Source: Prochloron sp. SP5CPC1 (GTDB taxonomy: Bacteria > Cyanobacteriota > Cyanobacteriia > Cyanobacteriales > Prochloraceae). From it: a stretch of DNA of 16,092 nt. Positions 1-6,827 of the stretch are shown piece after piece. The notes beneath the pieces are model-generated. The model was not told the DNA's origin and did no database searches. It saw only the letters and a list, made by a program, of their open reading frames with translations. How positions within the stretch are numbered: position 1 is the stretch's first letter; each line of letters begins with the position of its first letter. Where the stretch lies: NCBI GenBank assembly GCA_014323965.1, contig JACONB010000006.1:1-16092 (forward strand), in the 5' to 3' direction. A program made the translations under genes and the position numbers.

Positions 1-76
1 GTGGAATAATTATATCTTCTACTTCGGCGGGCATGGTTAAAGTTGCCGCAGCTTCTGAATTTTGAGTCAAGGTCAT
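1..76 (-). CDS. Uma2-family protein, N-terminal end only (gene runs off the window)
   Basis: The minus strand from the ATG at 74-76 encodes about 25 residues beginning MTLTQNSEAA. These match the N-terminus of the complete Uma2 gene at 320-1078 with only a few changes. The rest of the gene lies beyond the left edge. The coding similarity continues into the 5' flank: bases 1-111 match 1003-1113 at 106 of 111 positions, so coding start and upstream region were duplicated together. The function is inferred only from this paralogy; the nuclease core is not visible here. Confidence 0.75.
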   Translation of the reverse strand, partial: MTLTQNSEAAATLTMPAEVEDIIIP

Positions 77-155
77 GGTGGTTAGGGGGCAAAATGGCTA
101 CCTCTAGTTTAATCCGGGGTTTGGAAGTTGATTCATCACAAAAGTCTACTAAATT

Positions 156-253
156 GATACCCCCTGAGCTGAAGCCACAGAAGATTCTGTTAGGGGGTAT
201 CGTTACAAAGCAAAGGTTGTCGTGGGTAGGTGAATTTATCCCCTGCCCACGAC
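156..253. repeat. two strong inverted repeats between Uma2 genes
   Basis: Two hairpins sit in the spacer downstream of the Uma2 gene at 320-1078. The first pairs GATACCCCCT (156-165) with AGGGGGTATC (192-201), a perfect 10-bp stem. The second pairs GTCGTGGGTAGG (219-230) with CCTGCCCACGAC (242-253), a 12-bp stem with one mismatch. Neither is followed by a clear T-tract on either strand, so they are not convincing intrinsic terminators. They could be transcript-end structures or small interspersed repeats. No convincing gene covers 77-319. Confidence 0.5.
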
Positions 254-319
254 TTCTCTATTTGAGGATAGCTAGGCATATTAGAAAGATTTAAAATTTG
301 AGTTGCCTGGTGGAGAAGA

Positions 320-1078
320 CTATTGCGTATCTGGCTCAACACCTAACTGCTTAAGCCTAGCCAGCAACTCCTCCACCCGTTGTTGCGCCAGTTCTTTTTG
401 TTCTCGTTCTTCTTGAGCTTGTTGCTGTGCTAGTTCTTTTTCCTGTTTTTCCTGCTCCGCTCTCTCTTGTGGAGTCCGAATCAATTGCCCCTGGGGATTA
501 AAAAACCGCAGTTTTGACTCATACACTCCCAAAAACAACTCTAACTGCTCACTCCACAACCACTCTTGCTCATTTGGCTCTAGGGGCTGGTACTTTCCTC
601 GTAGGAGGCTAAATCCTTTGAACTCCAAGGTATCGGGGTCAAACCAGAAATATTCTGGCGTGCGAAAGGTGTCTTGGTAAAGCTGTTTCTTCAACCCTTT
701 ATCAACTTTGGCAGTGCTCTTAGAGAGCAGTTCCACAATTACATGAGGATATTTCCCCTGTTCAGCCCACAGTACCCAGCTTTTGCGTGGTTTATTTTCC
801 TCCCCTAAAACCACAAAAAAATCTGGCCCACGAAAGTCCCGGGTGGTAATGTGTTCGGGACTGAAAAAAATCGTCAGATTCCCAGTGGCATAGAAGTCGG
901 TGCGCTCTCGCCACCACCACTTGAGACAAGCCAGCAACAGCTCTATTTGCTCCCGATGCAGGTCACTTTCCAAAGGTGGTTCATCACTCCATAAATCCCA
1001 GGGTGGAATAATTATATCTTCTACTTCGGTGGATATGGTTAAATTTGCCGCAGCTTCTGAATTTTGAGTCAAGGTCAT
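320..1078 (-). CDS. Uma2 family (DUF820) putative endonuclease with coiled-coil C-terminus
   Basis: A 252-residue protein of the Uma2 family, which has a PD-(D/E)XK nuclease-like fold and is greatly expanded in cyanobacteria. No cellular role is established for most members. The core shows the expected acidic residues: D86 in the GPDFFVV strand, E116 in VIVELLS, and lysines near K130-K131 before the YQDTFR helix. The following strand, PEYFWFDPD (141-149), is typical. Residues about 200-245 form a Gln/Glu/Lys-rich coiled coil with repeated ELAQQ units, ending in LKQLGVEP. The start at 1078 is supported by the duplicated copy at 76. It is a single gene with no obvious partner. Confidence in the family is high, but nuclease activity is inference. 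Confidence 0.88.
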   Translation of the reverse strand: MTLTQNSEAAANLTISTEVEDIIIPPWDLWSDEPPLESDLHREQIELLLACLKWWWRERTDFYATGNLTIFFSPEHITTRDFRGPDFFVVLGEENKPRKSWVLWAEQGKYPHVIVELLSKSTAKVDKGLKKQLYQDTFRTPEYFWFDPDTLEFKGFSLLRGKYQPLEPNEQEWLWSEQLELFLGVYESKLRFFNPQGQLIRTPQERAEQEKQEKELAQQQAQEEREQKELAQQRVEELLARLKQLGVEPDTQ

Positions 1079-1113
1079 GGTAGTTAGGGGGCAAAATGGC
1101 TACCTCTAGTTTA
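1003..1113. repeat. 111-bp duplication of the Uma2 gene start and 5' flank
   Basis: This segment covers the first 76 bases of the Uma2 gene plus about 35 bases upstream and matches window bases 1-111 at 106 of 111 positions without gaps. The match stops abruptly after the shared CTCTAGTTTA, and the flanks are unrelated from there. The sharp edge marks the breakpoint of a tandem or segmental gene duplication. Both copies would share the same upstream leader. Confidence 0.8.
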
Positions 1114-1124
1114 GGTGGTTTTGG

Positions 1125-1159
1125 CAAGCGATCCCGCAGGGATCCGCTTCGCGGTGCGC
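1125..1159. repeat. cyanobacterial-type palindromic repeat
   Basis: Two adjacent hairpins: GATCCC-GCA-GGGATC (1130-1144), followed by CCGC-TTC-GCGG (1144-1154). This composition, built on GCGATC and CGCTTCGCG blocks, resembles small dispersed palindromic repeats common in filamentous cyanobacterial genomes. It abuts the TPR-like fragment, and a related but different palindrome abuts the inverted copy of that fragment at 5539-5597. Confidence 0.6.
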
Positions 1160-1249
1160 CCTCAAGCACTAATGGAGTTTAATCCCATTACCGCTTATTA
1201 CTGGCAAGGGAGAGCGTTGTTCGCCTTGGGGGATGTGAGAGGTGCTAGG
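1157..1249 (+). pseudogene. TPR-like protein fragment (copy A)
   Basis: Thirty-one codons read without a stop, beginning RPQALMEFNP and including AYYWQGRALFALGD; the frame stays open past 1249 to about 1330. The pattern of small and aromatic residues fits a tetratricopeptide helix pair. An inverted copy at 5446-5538 aligns over 93 bp without gaps: 79 of 93 bases and 26 of 31 residues agree. Many of the differences are at synonymous third positions, so both copies descend from a translated sequence under protein-level selection. No full TPR gene surrounds either copy, so I call it a remnant. Confidence 0.6.
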
Positions 1250-1482
1250 AAAGCTTACCGCAGAGTTGTTCTATCCAGCACGAGGGGTGGTGAAGCAGGC
1301 TGTGCCGGATTTGTAAAGTTTTGTTGCTAAATTGCTCTGCCTTTTAGGCTTTTTTTTTGAGTTATGGGCTGATTTTGAAAAAATTACCCCTAACTCGAAA
1401 AATTGGACGGAATTACCCCGTGAAAACGTCTTTAAAAGTGTAAGCGAAAAAAACTACTCCACTGTGCAGGATGCAAGGCATT

Positions 1483-1584
1483 ATGGATACAACCATGAAT
1501 TTTGGAAAATACAATGGGAAAATCTACGTCACTAAAGACAACGAGTATGTGCGCTATTCTGACAGCAATGCTAGTACTGTTTAG
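1483..1584 (+). CDS. possible 33-residue open reading frame, unknown
   Basis: An ATG at 1483 opens a 33-codon frame that ends at TAG 1582-1584, about 40 bp before the aminotransferase. The peptide is rich in Tyr, Asn and Lys (for example NGKIYVTKDN) and has a balanced composition. I see no strong ribosome binding site and do not recognise the peptide. It may be a remnant of a longer gene or chance. Confidence 0.2.
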   Translation: MDTTMNFGKYNGKIYVTKDNEYVRYSDSNASTV

Positions 1585-1626
1585 AAGTTACAGTATGGCT
1601 TCTGGAATGTTTGATAATGGAGAATC

Positions 1627-2748
1627 ATGATTCCACTTTTTAAACCACTGATAGAAGAGGAAGAATTAAACGGGACTCATGAGGCACTGAAGTCCGGTTG
1701 GCTGGGAATAGGTAGTTACATGGGAGAAGGGAGTTATGTATACCATTTTGAAAAAAACATAAATAATGTAATAAATGCACCAGAGCGTCATGTAGGTGCA
1801 GTTAGTACTGGATACGCTGCGCTGCACCTGGGATTGCTGATTGCTGGTGTAAGTGGCGGTGATGAAGTGATTACAGCCTCGTTAAACAATATCGCAGATT
1901 TTCAGGCCATCCTGGCAACAGGGGCCATGCCTGTCTTCTGTGATATAGACGAAGAAACATTATGTATTGATTTGGATAAGGCTTCTGGGTTAGTAACTCA
2001 GAGAACTAAAGCGATTATTGTGATGGATTATGCCTGCCATCTGTGCGATCACGAGCAAGTTGCCGATTTTTCCAAGCAATACAATTTACGGGTTATCCAC
2101 GACGCTGCCCATTCATTTGGTGCTCGATACCAGGGGCAAATGGTAGGCAGTTTTTCCGATATTACAATGTTCAGTTTTGATGCAGCTAAAGCATTGACTT
2201 GTATTGATGGCGGAGCATTAGTCCTCAATTCTCAGGCAGAACTGGATACTTTGCATGAACTGCGTTTGATGGGTAAAACTTCTGGTCGTGGCAGCTACGA
2301 TATTCAGCGTTTGGGGTATCGTTATCATTTAGCCAATCCTCATGCTGCGATTGGACTGGCTCAACTAACCAAATTACCCCATATTATTGAAAGTCGTATA
2401 GCAGCCTGCCGTTACTATAATGATCAACTCTCTAATCTCCCGCCAATTATCACACCAAAAACCCGTTTTGATGATGTTAATCCGTTTATGTACTACATCC
2501 GTGTACCTACTGAACAGCGTGATGCCTTACAGGTATACCTAAAACAACGGGGAATTGAAACCGGTGTTCATTGGAAACCAGGTCATCATTTCACTTTGTT
2601 TAAAACAAGCCGTCGAGATGATATGAGTGTTACCGAACGATTAGGAAAAGAAATATTGTCATTACCATTACACTCACTGATGTCACATCGTTTACAAGAT
2701 GAGGTGATTAATGGCATAATTGATTTTTTTCAGAAAGAGGTTTGTTAA
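1627..2748 (+). CDS. DegT/DnrJ/EryC1/StrS-family PLP aminotransferase
   Basis: A 373-residue protein of the fold-type-I sugar aminotransferase family, usual length for the family. These enzymes move an amino group from glutamate or glutamine to keto-sugars or related carbonyl compounds. Visible hallmarks are the N-terminal PLFKP segment, the STGYAALHL PLP-phosphate region (60-68), the cofactor motif D159-A-A-H162, and the Schiff-base lysine K188 in FSFDAAKALTCIDGG. The GVHWKPGHH segment near 563-570 codon-equivalents (late C-terminal domain) is also typical. GGAG at 1619-1622 supports the start. It is the first gene of a five-gene operon. The late GVHWKP motif lies at about residues 318-323. 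The substrate cannot be read from sequence; a keto-sugar or keto-acid made by the neighbouring aldolases is plausible. Confidence 0.9.
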   Translation: MIPLFKPLIEEEELNGTHEALKSGWLGIGSYMGEGSYVYHFEKNINNVINAPERHVGAVSTGYAALHLGLLIAGVSGGDEVITASLNNIADFQAILATGAMPVFCDIDEETLCIDLDKASGLVTQRTKAIIVMDYACHLCDHEQVADFSKQYNLRVIHDAAHSFGARYQGQMVGSFSDITMFSFDAAKALTCIDGGALVLNSQAELDTLHELRLMGKTSGRGSYDIQRLGYRYHLANPHAAIGLAQLTKLPHIIESRIAACRYYNDQLSNLPPIITPKTRFDDVNPFMYYIRVPTEQRDALQVYLKQRGIETGVHWKPGHHFTLFKTSRRDDMSVTERLGKEILSLPLHSLMSHRLQDEVINGIIDFFQKEVC

Positions 2749-2750
2749 AT

Positions 2751-3518
2751 ATGAAGAAAACAAAACAAACTGATTTTGAGTACGAGAAGCTGTTTGATCC
2801 AGATCATTATTTTCATTTCTATGCCCATCGCTTGAATGAAGAACAAACACAGACTGAAATTAAATTCCTGATAAATACGCTATCGCTAGATCAAGGCCAT
2901 CATATCCTTGATTTGGCTTGTGGTTGGGGAAGGCATGCTAACCGGCTAGCTCAACAGAGTTACAAGGTAATGGGAATAGATCGCACAAGCGGATTCTTAG
3001 CGCGTGCAAAAAAAGAAGCTGAGCAACTTAATGTGTCTGTTAATTATAGACATGGAGATATGCGGGGCATTGATTTTCAAGCCGATTTTGATCGTGTTTT
3101 GTGTTTGTTTACAGCTTTTGGCTATTTTGATGATGAAGACAATCAGCAGGTACTTAGCAATATTTCACGAGCACTTAAGCCCGAAGGATTATTATGCTTT
3201 GATATTCCTCATCGTGACGTCCAAGTCCAAAAACAGAAGCCCTATATGGTTACCCATGTCGGTCAAGACATGATGATTGACCAGATGCAATTTGATAGTT
3301 TGAGCGGCAGGCGTTATTATAGGCGCACTTTGATTCGTGATGGAAAAAGACAAGATATTTCCTTTTTCGTCAGACTTTATAATGTGCAAGAAATTAGTAT
3401 ATTATTGACACAAGCTGGATTGACATTAAAACAAATTTATGCAAATTGGGATTCGAGTGAATTTACTTCAGAATCTGAACGCATGATTCTTATTGCTCAA
3501 AAACGGAGTAAACTATGA
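2751..3518 (+). CDS. class I SAM-dependent methyltransferase
   Basis: A 255-residue cytoplasmic methyltransferase. The glycine-rich SAM motif I is LDLACGWGRH at residues 53-62, the acidic ribose-binding residue is D77 in VMGID, motif II is HGDM (101-104), and a typical ALKPEGLLCFD post-motif strand follows near 145-155. I chose the ATG at 2751 over a TTG at 2742 because AAAGAGG at 2733-2739 lies about 11 bases upstream and because the aminotransferase stop then lies 2 bases away. The gene overlaps the next one by ATGA at 3515-3518, indicating translational coupling. The methyl acceptor (O, N or C) is unknown; an intermediate of the operon's pathway is the natural guess. Confidence 0.88.
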   Translation: MKKTKQTDFEYEKLFDPDHYFHFYAHRLNEEQTQTEIKFLINTLSLDQGHHILDLACGWGRHANRLAQQSYKVMGIDRTSGFLARAKKEAEQLNVSVNYRHGDMRGIDFQADFDRVLCLFTAFGYFDDEDNQQVLSNISRALKPEGLLCFDIPHRDVQVQKQKPYMVTHVGQDMMIDQMQFDSLSGRRYYRRTLIRDGKRQDISFFVRLYNVQEISILLTQAGLTLKQIYANWDSSEFTSESERMILIAQKRSKL

Positions 3519-4309
3519 AAGAAGTACGAGCAGCTTATCAGGATAATGGGTTTTATATTAGCAAGCAGCCTGTAATACCTTTGAATATTGTACAAGCTGC
3601 ATTGAAAAGTATGGAAGCGGTACGTCAAGGTCACTATGATACGGGCATCTCTCCTGCCGACCCTTCTTGGACGGCTGAAGAAGGAAATGATGTTTTATGT
3701 CGCATTTCAATGCCATACTTTGCAAGTCAAGCTGTAAGGGATTTAATAGAACATCCAGCGTTGGCAAAGTTTGTGGCGGAGGTAACGGGTTCAGAAGTTT
3801 TACAGGCATGGTGGAATGTTTATTTCTCTCAACCACCGACAATGCAGAGTGAAACATATATTGGCGTACATCAAGACTTTGCATATTGGACAGAGTTATG
3901 GGATAACAGTGATGGACTGTTCACAGCTTGGATTGCTTTGAATGATGTCAGGCAAAACTCAGGAGCACTACACTATGCTGCCCAAACCAATAAAAATAGA
4001 GGTGAGCATAATTTCTTTTTTGAGGGCGATTTAAATAACCAAATTCAGATAGTTCGTCAGGCACATAAAGGAGAATGGCGTGAAGAATTAGCCCTACTTC
4101 CAGCCGGTGGTATAAGTATTCATCATGGTTTAACTTATCACTGGAGTGGCTTAAACACTTCATCCCAACCGATAATCAATATTGCTATTCATCTCCGTTC
4201 GGAAAAATCAAAGCTCTTAAAGAAGGAAAGAAAGACACGTTATATTGATCAATTTGACAAGTGTCCAGTTATCTATGGAGCAGCTTCACTAATACAGGAT
4301 TTCGGATGA
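3515..4309 (+). CDS. phytanoyl-CoA dioxygenase (PhyH) family Fe(II) oxygenase
   Basis: A 264-residue protein of the PhyH family of Fe(II)/2-oxoglutarate oxygenases, which hydroxylate or otherwise oxidise small molecules. The iron facial triad is visible: H119-x-D121 in VHQDFAYW and distal H209 in HHGLTYHWSG (201-212 region). In human phytanoyl-CoA hydroxylase and ectoine hydroxylase the 2-oxoglutarate-binding arginine lies 11 residues after the distal histidine; here position 220 is isoleucine and the nearest arginine is R228. It could therefore use another anchor or be a non-canonical oxygenase. The start overlaps the methyltransferase stop (ATGA), and its own stop overlaps the VOC start, so it is translationally coupled on both sides. 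Confidence 0.87.
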   Translation: MKEVRAAYQDNGFYISKQPVIPLNIVQAALKSMEAVRQGHYDTGISPADPSWTAEEGNDVLCRISMPYFASQAVRDLIEHPALAKFVAEVTGSEVLQAWWNVYFSQPPTMQSETYIGVHQDFAYWTELWDNSDGLFTAWIALNDVRQNSGALHYAAQTNKNRGEHNFFFEGDLNNQIQIVRQAHKGEWREELALLPAGGISIHHGLTYHWSGLNTSSQPIINIAIHLRSEKSKLLKKERKTRYIDQFDKCPVIYGAASLIQDFG

Positions 4310-4713
4310 TGATAAAAGGAATTGACCATCTGGATCTGACCGTGGGTGATTTGGAGGCATTTATTACTTTTTTTACTGCATTAGGCTTTCAAGTAGTACG
4401 TCGTACTAAACATGGAGGCGAAGCAGTTGAACTTCAATATCCAGGAAAGGATCAACCTATTATTGAACTTCATCCATCTCAATTGCCCGATGGTAGTCAG
4501 CAACCGTTAGGATTACGCCATATTGCATTCAAGGCAGATGATATTGATGAATTGGCTGAACTTGTAAAACAAAGAGAGATACACTCTTTAGGCTCTCCCG
4601 AATTTTATGAACCTACAGGTCGAATGTTATTTTCCGTTCTCGACCCTGATGGTCGAAAACTTCAATTTGTTGGAACATCGCAAGTCTTGAACGAACAACA
4701 TGATGAGAAGTGA
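4306..4713 (+). CDS. VOC (glyoxalase/bleomycin-resistance/dioxygenase) superfamily protein
   Basis: A 135-residue single-module vicinal-oxygen-chelate protein. The two beta-alpha-beta-beta-beta units carry the usual metal positions: H8 (IDHLDL), E54 (IIELHP), H72 (LRHIAF) and Q120 (GRKLQF). Glyoxalase I and methylmalonyl-CoA epimerase normally have glutamate at the fourth site, so the Gln may shift activity towards isomerase or lyase chemistry, or binding only. I chose the ATG at 4306 because it overlaps the PhyH stop by ATGA; a longer GTG start at 4261 would lie well inside that gene. The end overlaps the RraA-like gene by 14 bases. The substrate is probably an oxidised pathway intermediate, but this is inference. 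Confidence 0.82.
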   Translation: MMIKGIDHLDLTVGDLEAFITFFTALGFQVVRRTKHGGEAVELQYPGKDQPIIELHPSQLPDGSQQPLGLRHIAFKADDIDELAELVKQREIHSLGSPEFYEPTGRMLFSVLDPDGRKLQFVGTSQVLNEQHDEK

Positions 4714-5374
4714 ATCAGACAAACAATATTACTGTGCTGAGTTTCGCAAATATAGTACTCCTACTATCTCTGATGTCCTAGATAGTCTTGGAATAGCAGG
4801 AGGTTTACGTGGTATTCATCAGAGAGGTAGTCACAGTGATTGTGTAGGATTTGTGTTTACTGTCAAGTTTCAGTTGATGGATAGAGAGGAATTTTATGCA
4901 GCAGATGACTTCATCGAAGATGTTTCAAAAGGAGATGTAATTGTTATTGATAATGCGGGTCGAGACTTCTGCACAGTTTGGGGTAATATTTTGACAGAGT
5001 TTGCTGTTAAAAAAGGTATAGCAGGTACGATTGTATATGGTGCAATTCGCGATATATCAGAAAGCCACAATCTGAAGTACCCATTGTTCAGTAGCCATGT
5101 TTTCATGCAATCAGGAAAAGCCCGTATACGAAAGGAAGCTCAACAATGTCCAATTAGCATCAATGGAACTATTGTAAACAATGGAGATTTACTTCGTGCA
5201 GATGCGAATGGTTGTGTTGTCGTTCCTCAATCTCAATTGAATGAAGTTCTGGAGCGTGCTGCAAATATACGCAAAACAGAGCAATGTATCATTGATGGTG
5301 TTCGTGCAGGAAAGTCAGTTAGCCTGCTGCGGAAAAAGTATTCATATGCCAAACCATGGGAACAAAAGCGATGA
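4700..5374 (+). CDS. RraA-like / HMG-aldolase family protein
   Basis: A 224-residue member of the RraA superfamily, which includes class II pyruvate aldolases (4-hydroxy-4-methyl-2-oxoglutarate aldolase), oxaloacetate decarboxylases and the RNase E inhibitor RraA. It is often mislabelled as dimethylmenaquinone methyltransferase. Visible features are GDVIVIDNAGR (78-88), WGNILTEFA (94-102), YGAIRD (113-118) with the pyruvate- and metal-site pair R117-D118, and the late GDLLRADANGCVVVP strand. The acidic residue usually found 21 positions before the arginine is N96 here. The C-terminus extends about 30 residues past the core. The start overlaps the VOC gene; a second ATG at 4703 is equally possible. 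An operon position with tailoring enzymes argues for a metabolic aldolase or lyase and not an RNase regulator. Confidence 0.83.
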   Translation: MMRSESDKQYYCAEFRKYSTPTISDVLDSLGIAGGLRGIHQRGSHSDCVGFVFTVKFQLMDREEFYAADDFIEDVSKGDVIVIDNAGRDFCTVWGNILTEFAVKKGIAGTIVYGAIRDISESHNLKYPLFSSHVFMQSGKARIRKEAQQCPISINGTIVNNGDLLRADANGCVVVPQSQLNEVLERAANIRKTEQCIIDGVRAGKSVSLLRKKYSYAKPWEQKR

Positions 5375-5445
5375 ACATAATTGATACTTTCATGTATAAT
5401 TTAAATTAGTTCAAAAGGATAGATTAGTTTTATGACTTTGACATA

Positions 5446-5538
5446 CCTAGCACCCCTCACATCGTCCAATGCTAACAATGCCCTGAGTTGCCAGTAATAA
5501 GCGGCAGTGGGATTAAACTCCATCAGGGCTTGAGGGCG
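5446..5538 (-). pseudogene. TPR-like protein fragment (copy B, inverted)
   Basis: Read on the minus strand from 5538, 31 codons begin RPQALMEFNP and continue AAYYWQLRALLALDD, matching copy A at 1157-1249 in 26 of 31 residues and 79 of 93 bases with no gap. The frame remains open for a few more codons and then stops near 5401. No complete gene surrounds it. The two copies face each other across the five-gene operon at 1627-5374. Confidence 0.6.
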
Positions 5539-5597
5539 ATCACCCAAGGGACAGCGCCTGCATGGGATTAGCTTTTCGGGGCTAACGCTTGGGCGAT
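5539..5597. repeat. imperfect palindromic repeat beside copy B
   Basis: ATCACCCAAGGG (5539-5550) pairs with CGCTTGGGCGAT (5586-5597) at 10 of 12 positions around a 35-base centre that itself contains GGATTAGC/GCTAAC-like complementarity. It directly abuts the outer end of TPR-like copy B, just as a different palindrome abuts copy A at 1125-1159. Confidence 0.45.
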
Positions 5598-5798
5598 TGG
5601 AAGAGTAAACTTTTATGATTCCTTTGTTTTTGATTTTGTCTTGAGGTCAAAAATAATTTGCTTTTGCCACCGGATTTGATATTACGCGCTACTAGGCAGA
5701 TTCAACTTGTCTTTTGGCTAAAATCCCAGAGATTTCCAAGGATTTATTTGGTCGTCTAGCTAGTTTCGTTTACCAATAAAGTAACTCAGGAGATTAGT

Positions 5799-6824
5799 AT
5801 GATCATTGTAATGAAGCAAGAAGCTAGTGAGCTAGATGTGGTTGCAGTCTGTTCTCGAGCCGATCAGTTTGGGTTTGAAGCGTATCCTGTCAAGAACCTA
5901 GAACGCACGATCATCACTCTAACTGGCATCAATAGAAGTGTTAGTAAGGATGACATTAGTGGCCTTCCAGGAATTGAATGTATTTTTGATACTCGACCTC
6001 CTGCTTATGAGCGTGCTCGTCGCGAATCTCTCAAGCAGAAAACGACTATAAAGATCTTTCCTGGTGTTGTTATTGGTGAGGGACTATCCATTATTGCAGG
6101 GCCTTGCTCCGTTGAAAGTCGTGAACAGGTCATCGGTATTGCCCAGCAAGTTAAGTCGTGCGGGGCTGATGCCTTGCGAGGTGGCATATTTAAACCACGT
6201 TCTCTGCCTTATCGCTTTAATGGCATTGGTGAAAGGGGATTGGAATACTTGCATGAAGTGCGTGAAGCAACGGGTTTGCCTATTGTGACTGAAGTGCTGG
6301 CGACGAATATGGTTGAAAAGGTTGCTGAAGTAGCGGATGTCATTCAGGTCGGTACACGCAGCATGAGAAATGCGGACTTATTAACAGAGCTGGGAAGAAC
6401 TCAAGTCCCGGTACTGCTAAAGCGAGGTATGGCTGCGACGATTGAAGAATTGTTGATGGCGGCGGAGTATATCATGGCTCCAGGGAACCCCAATGTGATC
6501 TTGTGCGAACGAGGTATCCGCACTTTTGAAAAGTATACCCGAAACACGCTGGATCTAAACGCTATCCCAGCTATCAAGAAGCTTTCCCATCTTCCCGTTG
6601 TCGTCGATCCTTCTCACGGCACTGGGCGACGAGAAATGGTGCTGCCAATGGCCCGAGCAGCTGTTGCATGTGGCGCTGATGGCTTGTTGATTGAAGTGCA
6701 TAACAACCCCAACTATTCTGTCACTGATTCAAAGCAGGCCATAACACCTGAAATGTTTGGTCAGTTAGTCCGAGAAGCGCGAGCTATTCATCAGTTGATT
6801 TATACAAACTCAGAGGAAAATTAA
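5799..6824 (+). CDS. DAHP synthase-like enzyme (type I-beta, AroA/KdsA superfamily)
   Basis: A 341-residue protein with the two-domain layout of type I-beta 3-deoxy-7-phosphoheptulonate synthase: an N-terminal ferredoxin-like regulatory domain (about 1-70) and a TIM barrel. Such enzymes condense PEP with erythrose 4-phosphate. All four metal ligands are present: C103 (GPCS), H273 (DPSH), E299 (EVH) and D310. FKPR (131-134) and KRG (208-210) are also kept. However, the usually invariant GARNxQN segment reads GTRSMRN (185-191), and the usual SDGxQ loop reads TDSKQ (309-313). These changes near the substrate site suggest a specialised paralogue, perhaps with another aldose acceptor. AGGAG at 5788-5792 supports the start. 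It is the first gene of an operon with the DapA-like gene 3 bases downstream. Confidence 0.85.
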   Translation: MIIVMKQEASELDVVAVCSRADQFGFEAYPVKNLERTIITLTGINRSVSKDDISGLPGIECIFDTRPPAYERARRESLKQKTTIKIFPGVVIGEGLSIIAGPCSVESREQVIGIAQQVKSCGADALRGGIFKPRSLPYRFNGIGERGLEYLHEVREATGLPIVTEVLATNMVEKVAEVADVIQVGTRSMRNADLLTELGRTQVPVLLKRGMAATIEELLMAAEYIMAPGNPNVILCERGIRTFEKYTRNTLDLNAIPAIKKLSHLPVVVDPSHGTGRREMVLPMARAAVACGADGLLIEVHNNPNYSVTDSKQAITPEMFGQLVREARAIHQLIYTNSEEN

Positions 6825-6827
6825 AGC

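Larger units (their letters stand above)
1079..1626. other. 548-bp spacer between divergent Uma2 gene and aminotransferase operon
   Basis: The spacer holds a GC-rich palindromic repeat (1125-1159), a degraded TPR-like coding fragment (1157-1249 and possibly to about 1275), and an AT-rich stretch with a possible 33-codon reading frame at 1483-1584. A ribosome binding site, GGAG at 1619-1622, precedes the aminotransferase start. I could not pick a convincing -35/-10 pair, although this region must contain the promoter for the plus-strand operon if that operon is transcribed on its own. Confidence 0.55.
5375..5798. other. 424-bp spacer between the two biosynthetic operons
   Basis: The spacer separates the RraA-like gene from the DAHP synthase-like gene. 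It contains the inverted TPR-like fragment (5446-5538) and an adjoining imperfect palindrome (5539-5597). About 200 bp of AT-rich sequence follow, which presumably hold the promoter of the second operon. AGGAG at 5788-5792 is a strong ribosome binding site 6 bases before the ATG at 5799. No protein-coding gene is convincing in the spacer. Confidence 0.6.

Noticed and set aside
43..294. 83-codon plus-strand frame at the left edge
   Set aside because: It runs antisense through the Uma2 gene start and across two hairpins, with no ribosome binding site.
1332..1535. 67-codon plus-strand frame before the aminotransferase
   Set aside because: It begins in a poly-T tract, has no good ribosome binding site, and I recognise no domain.
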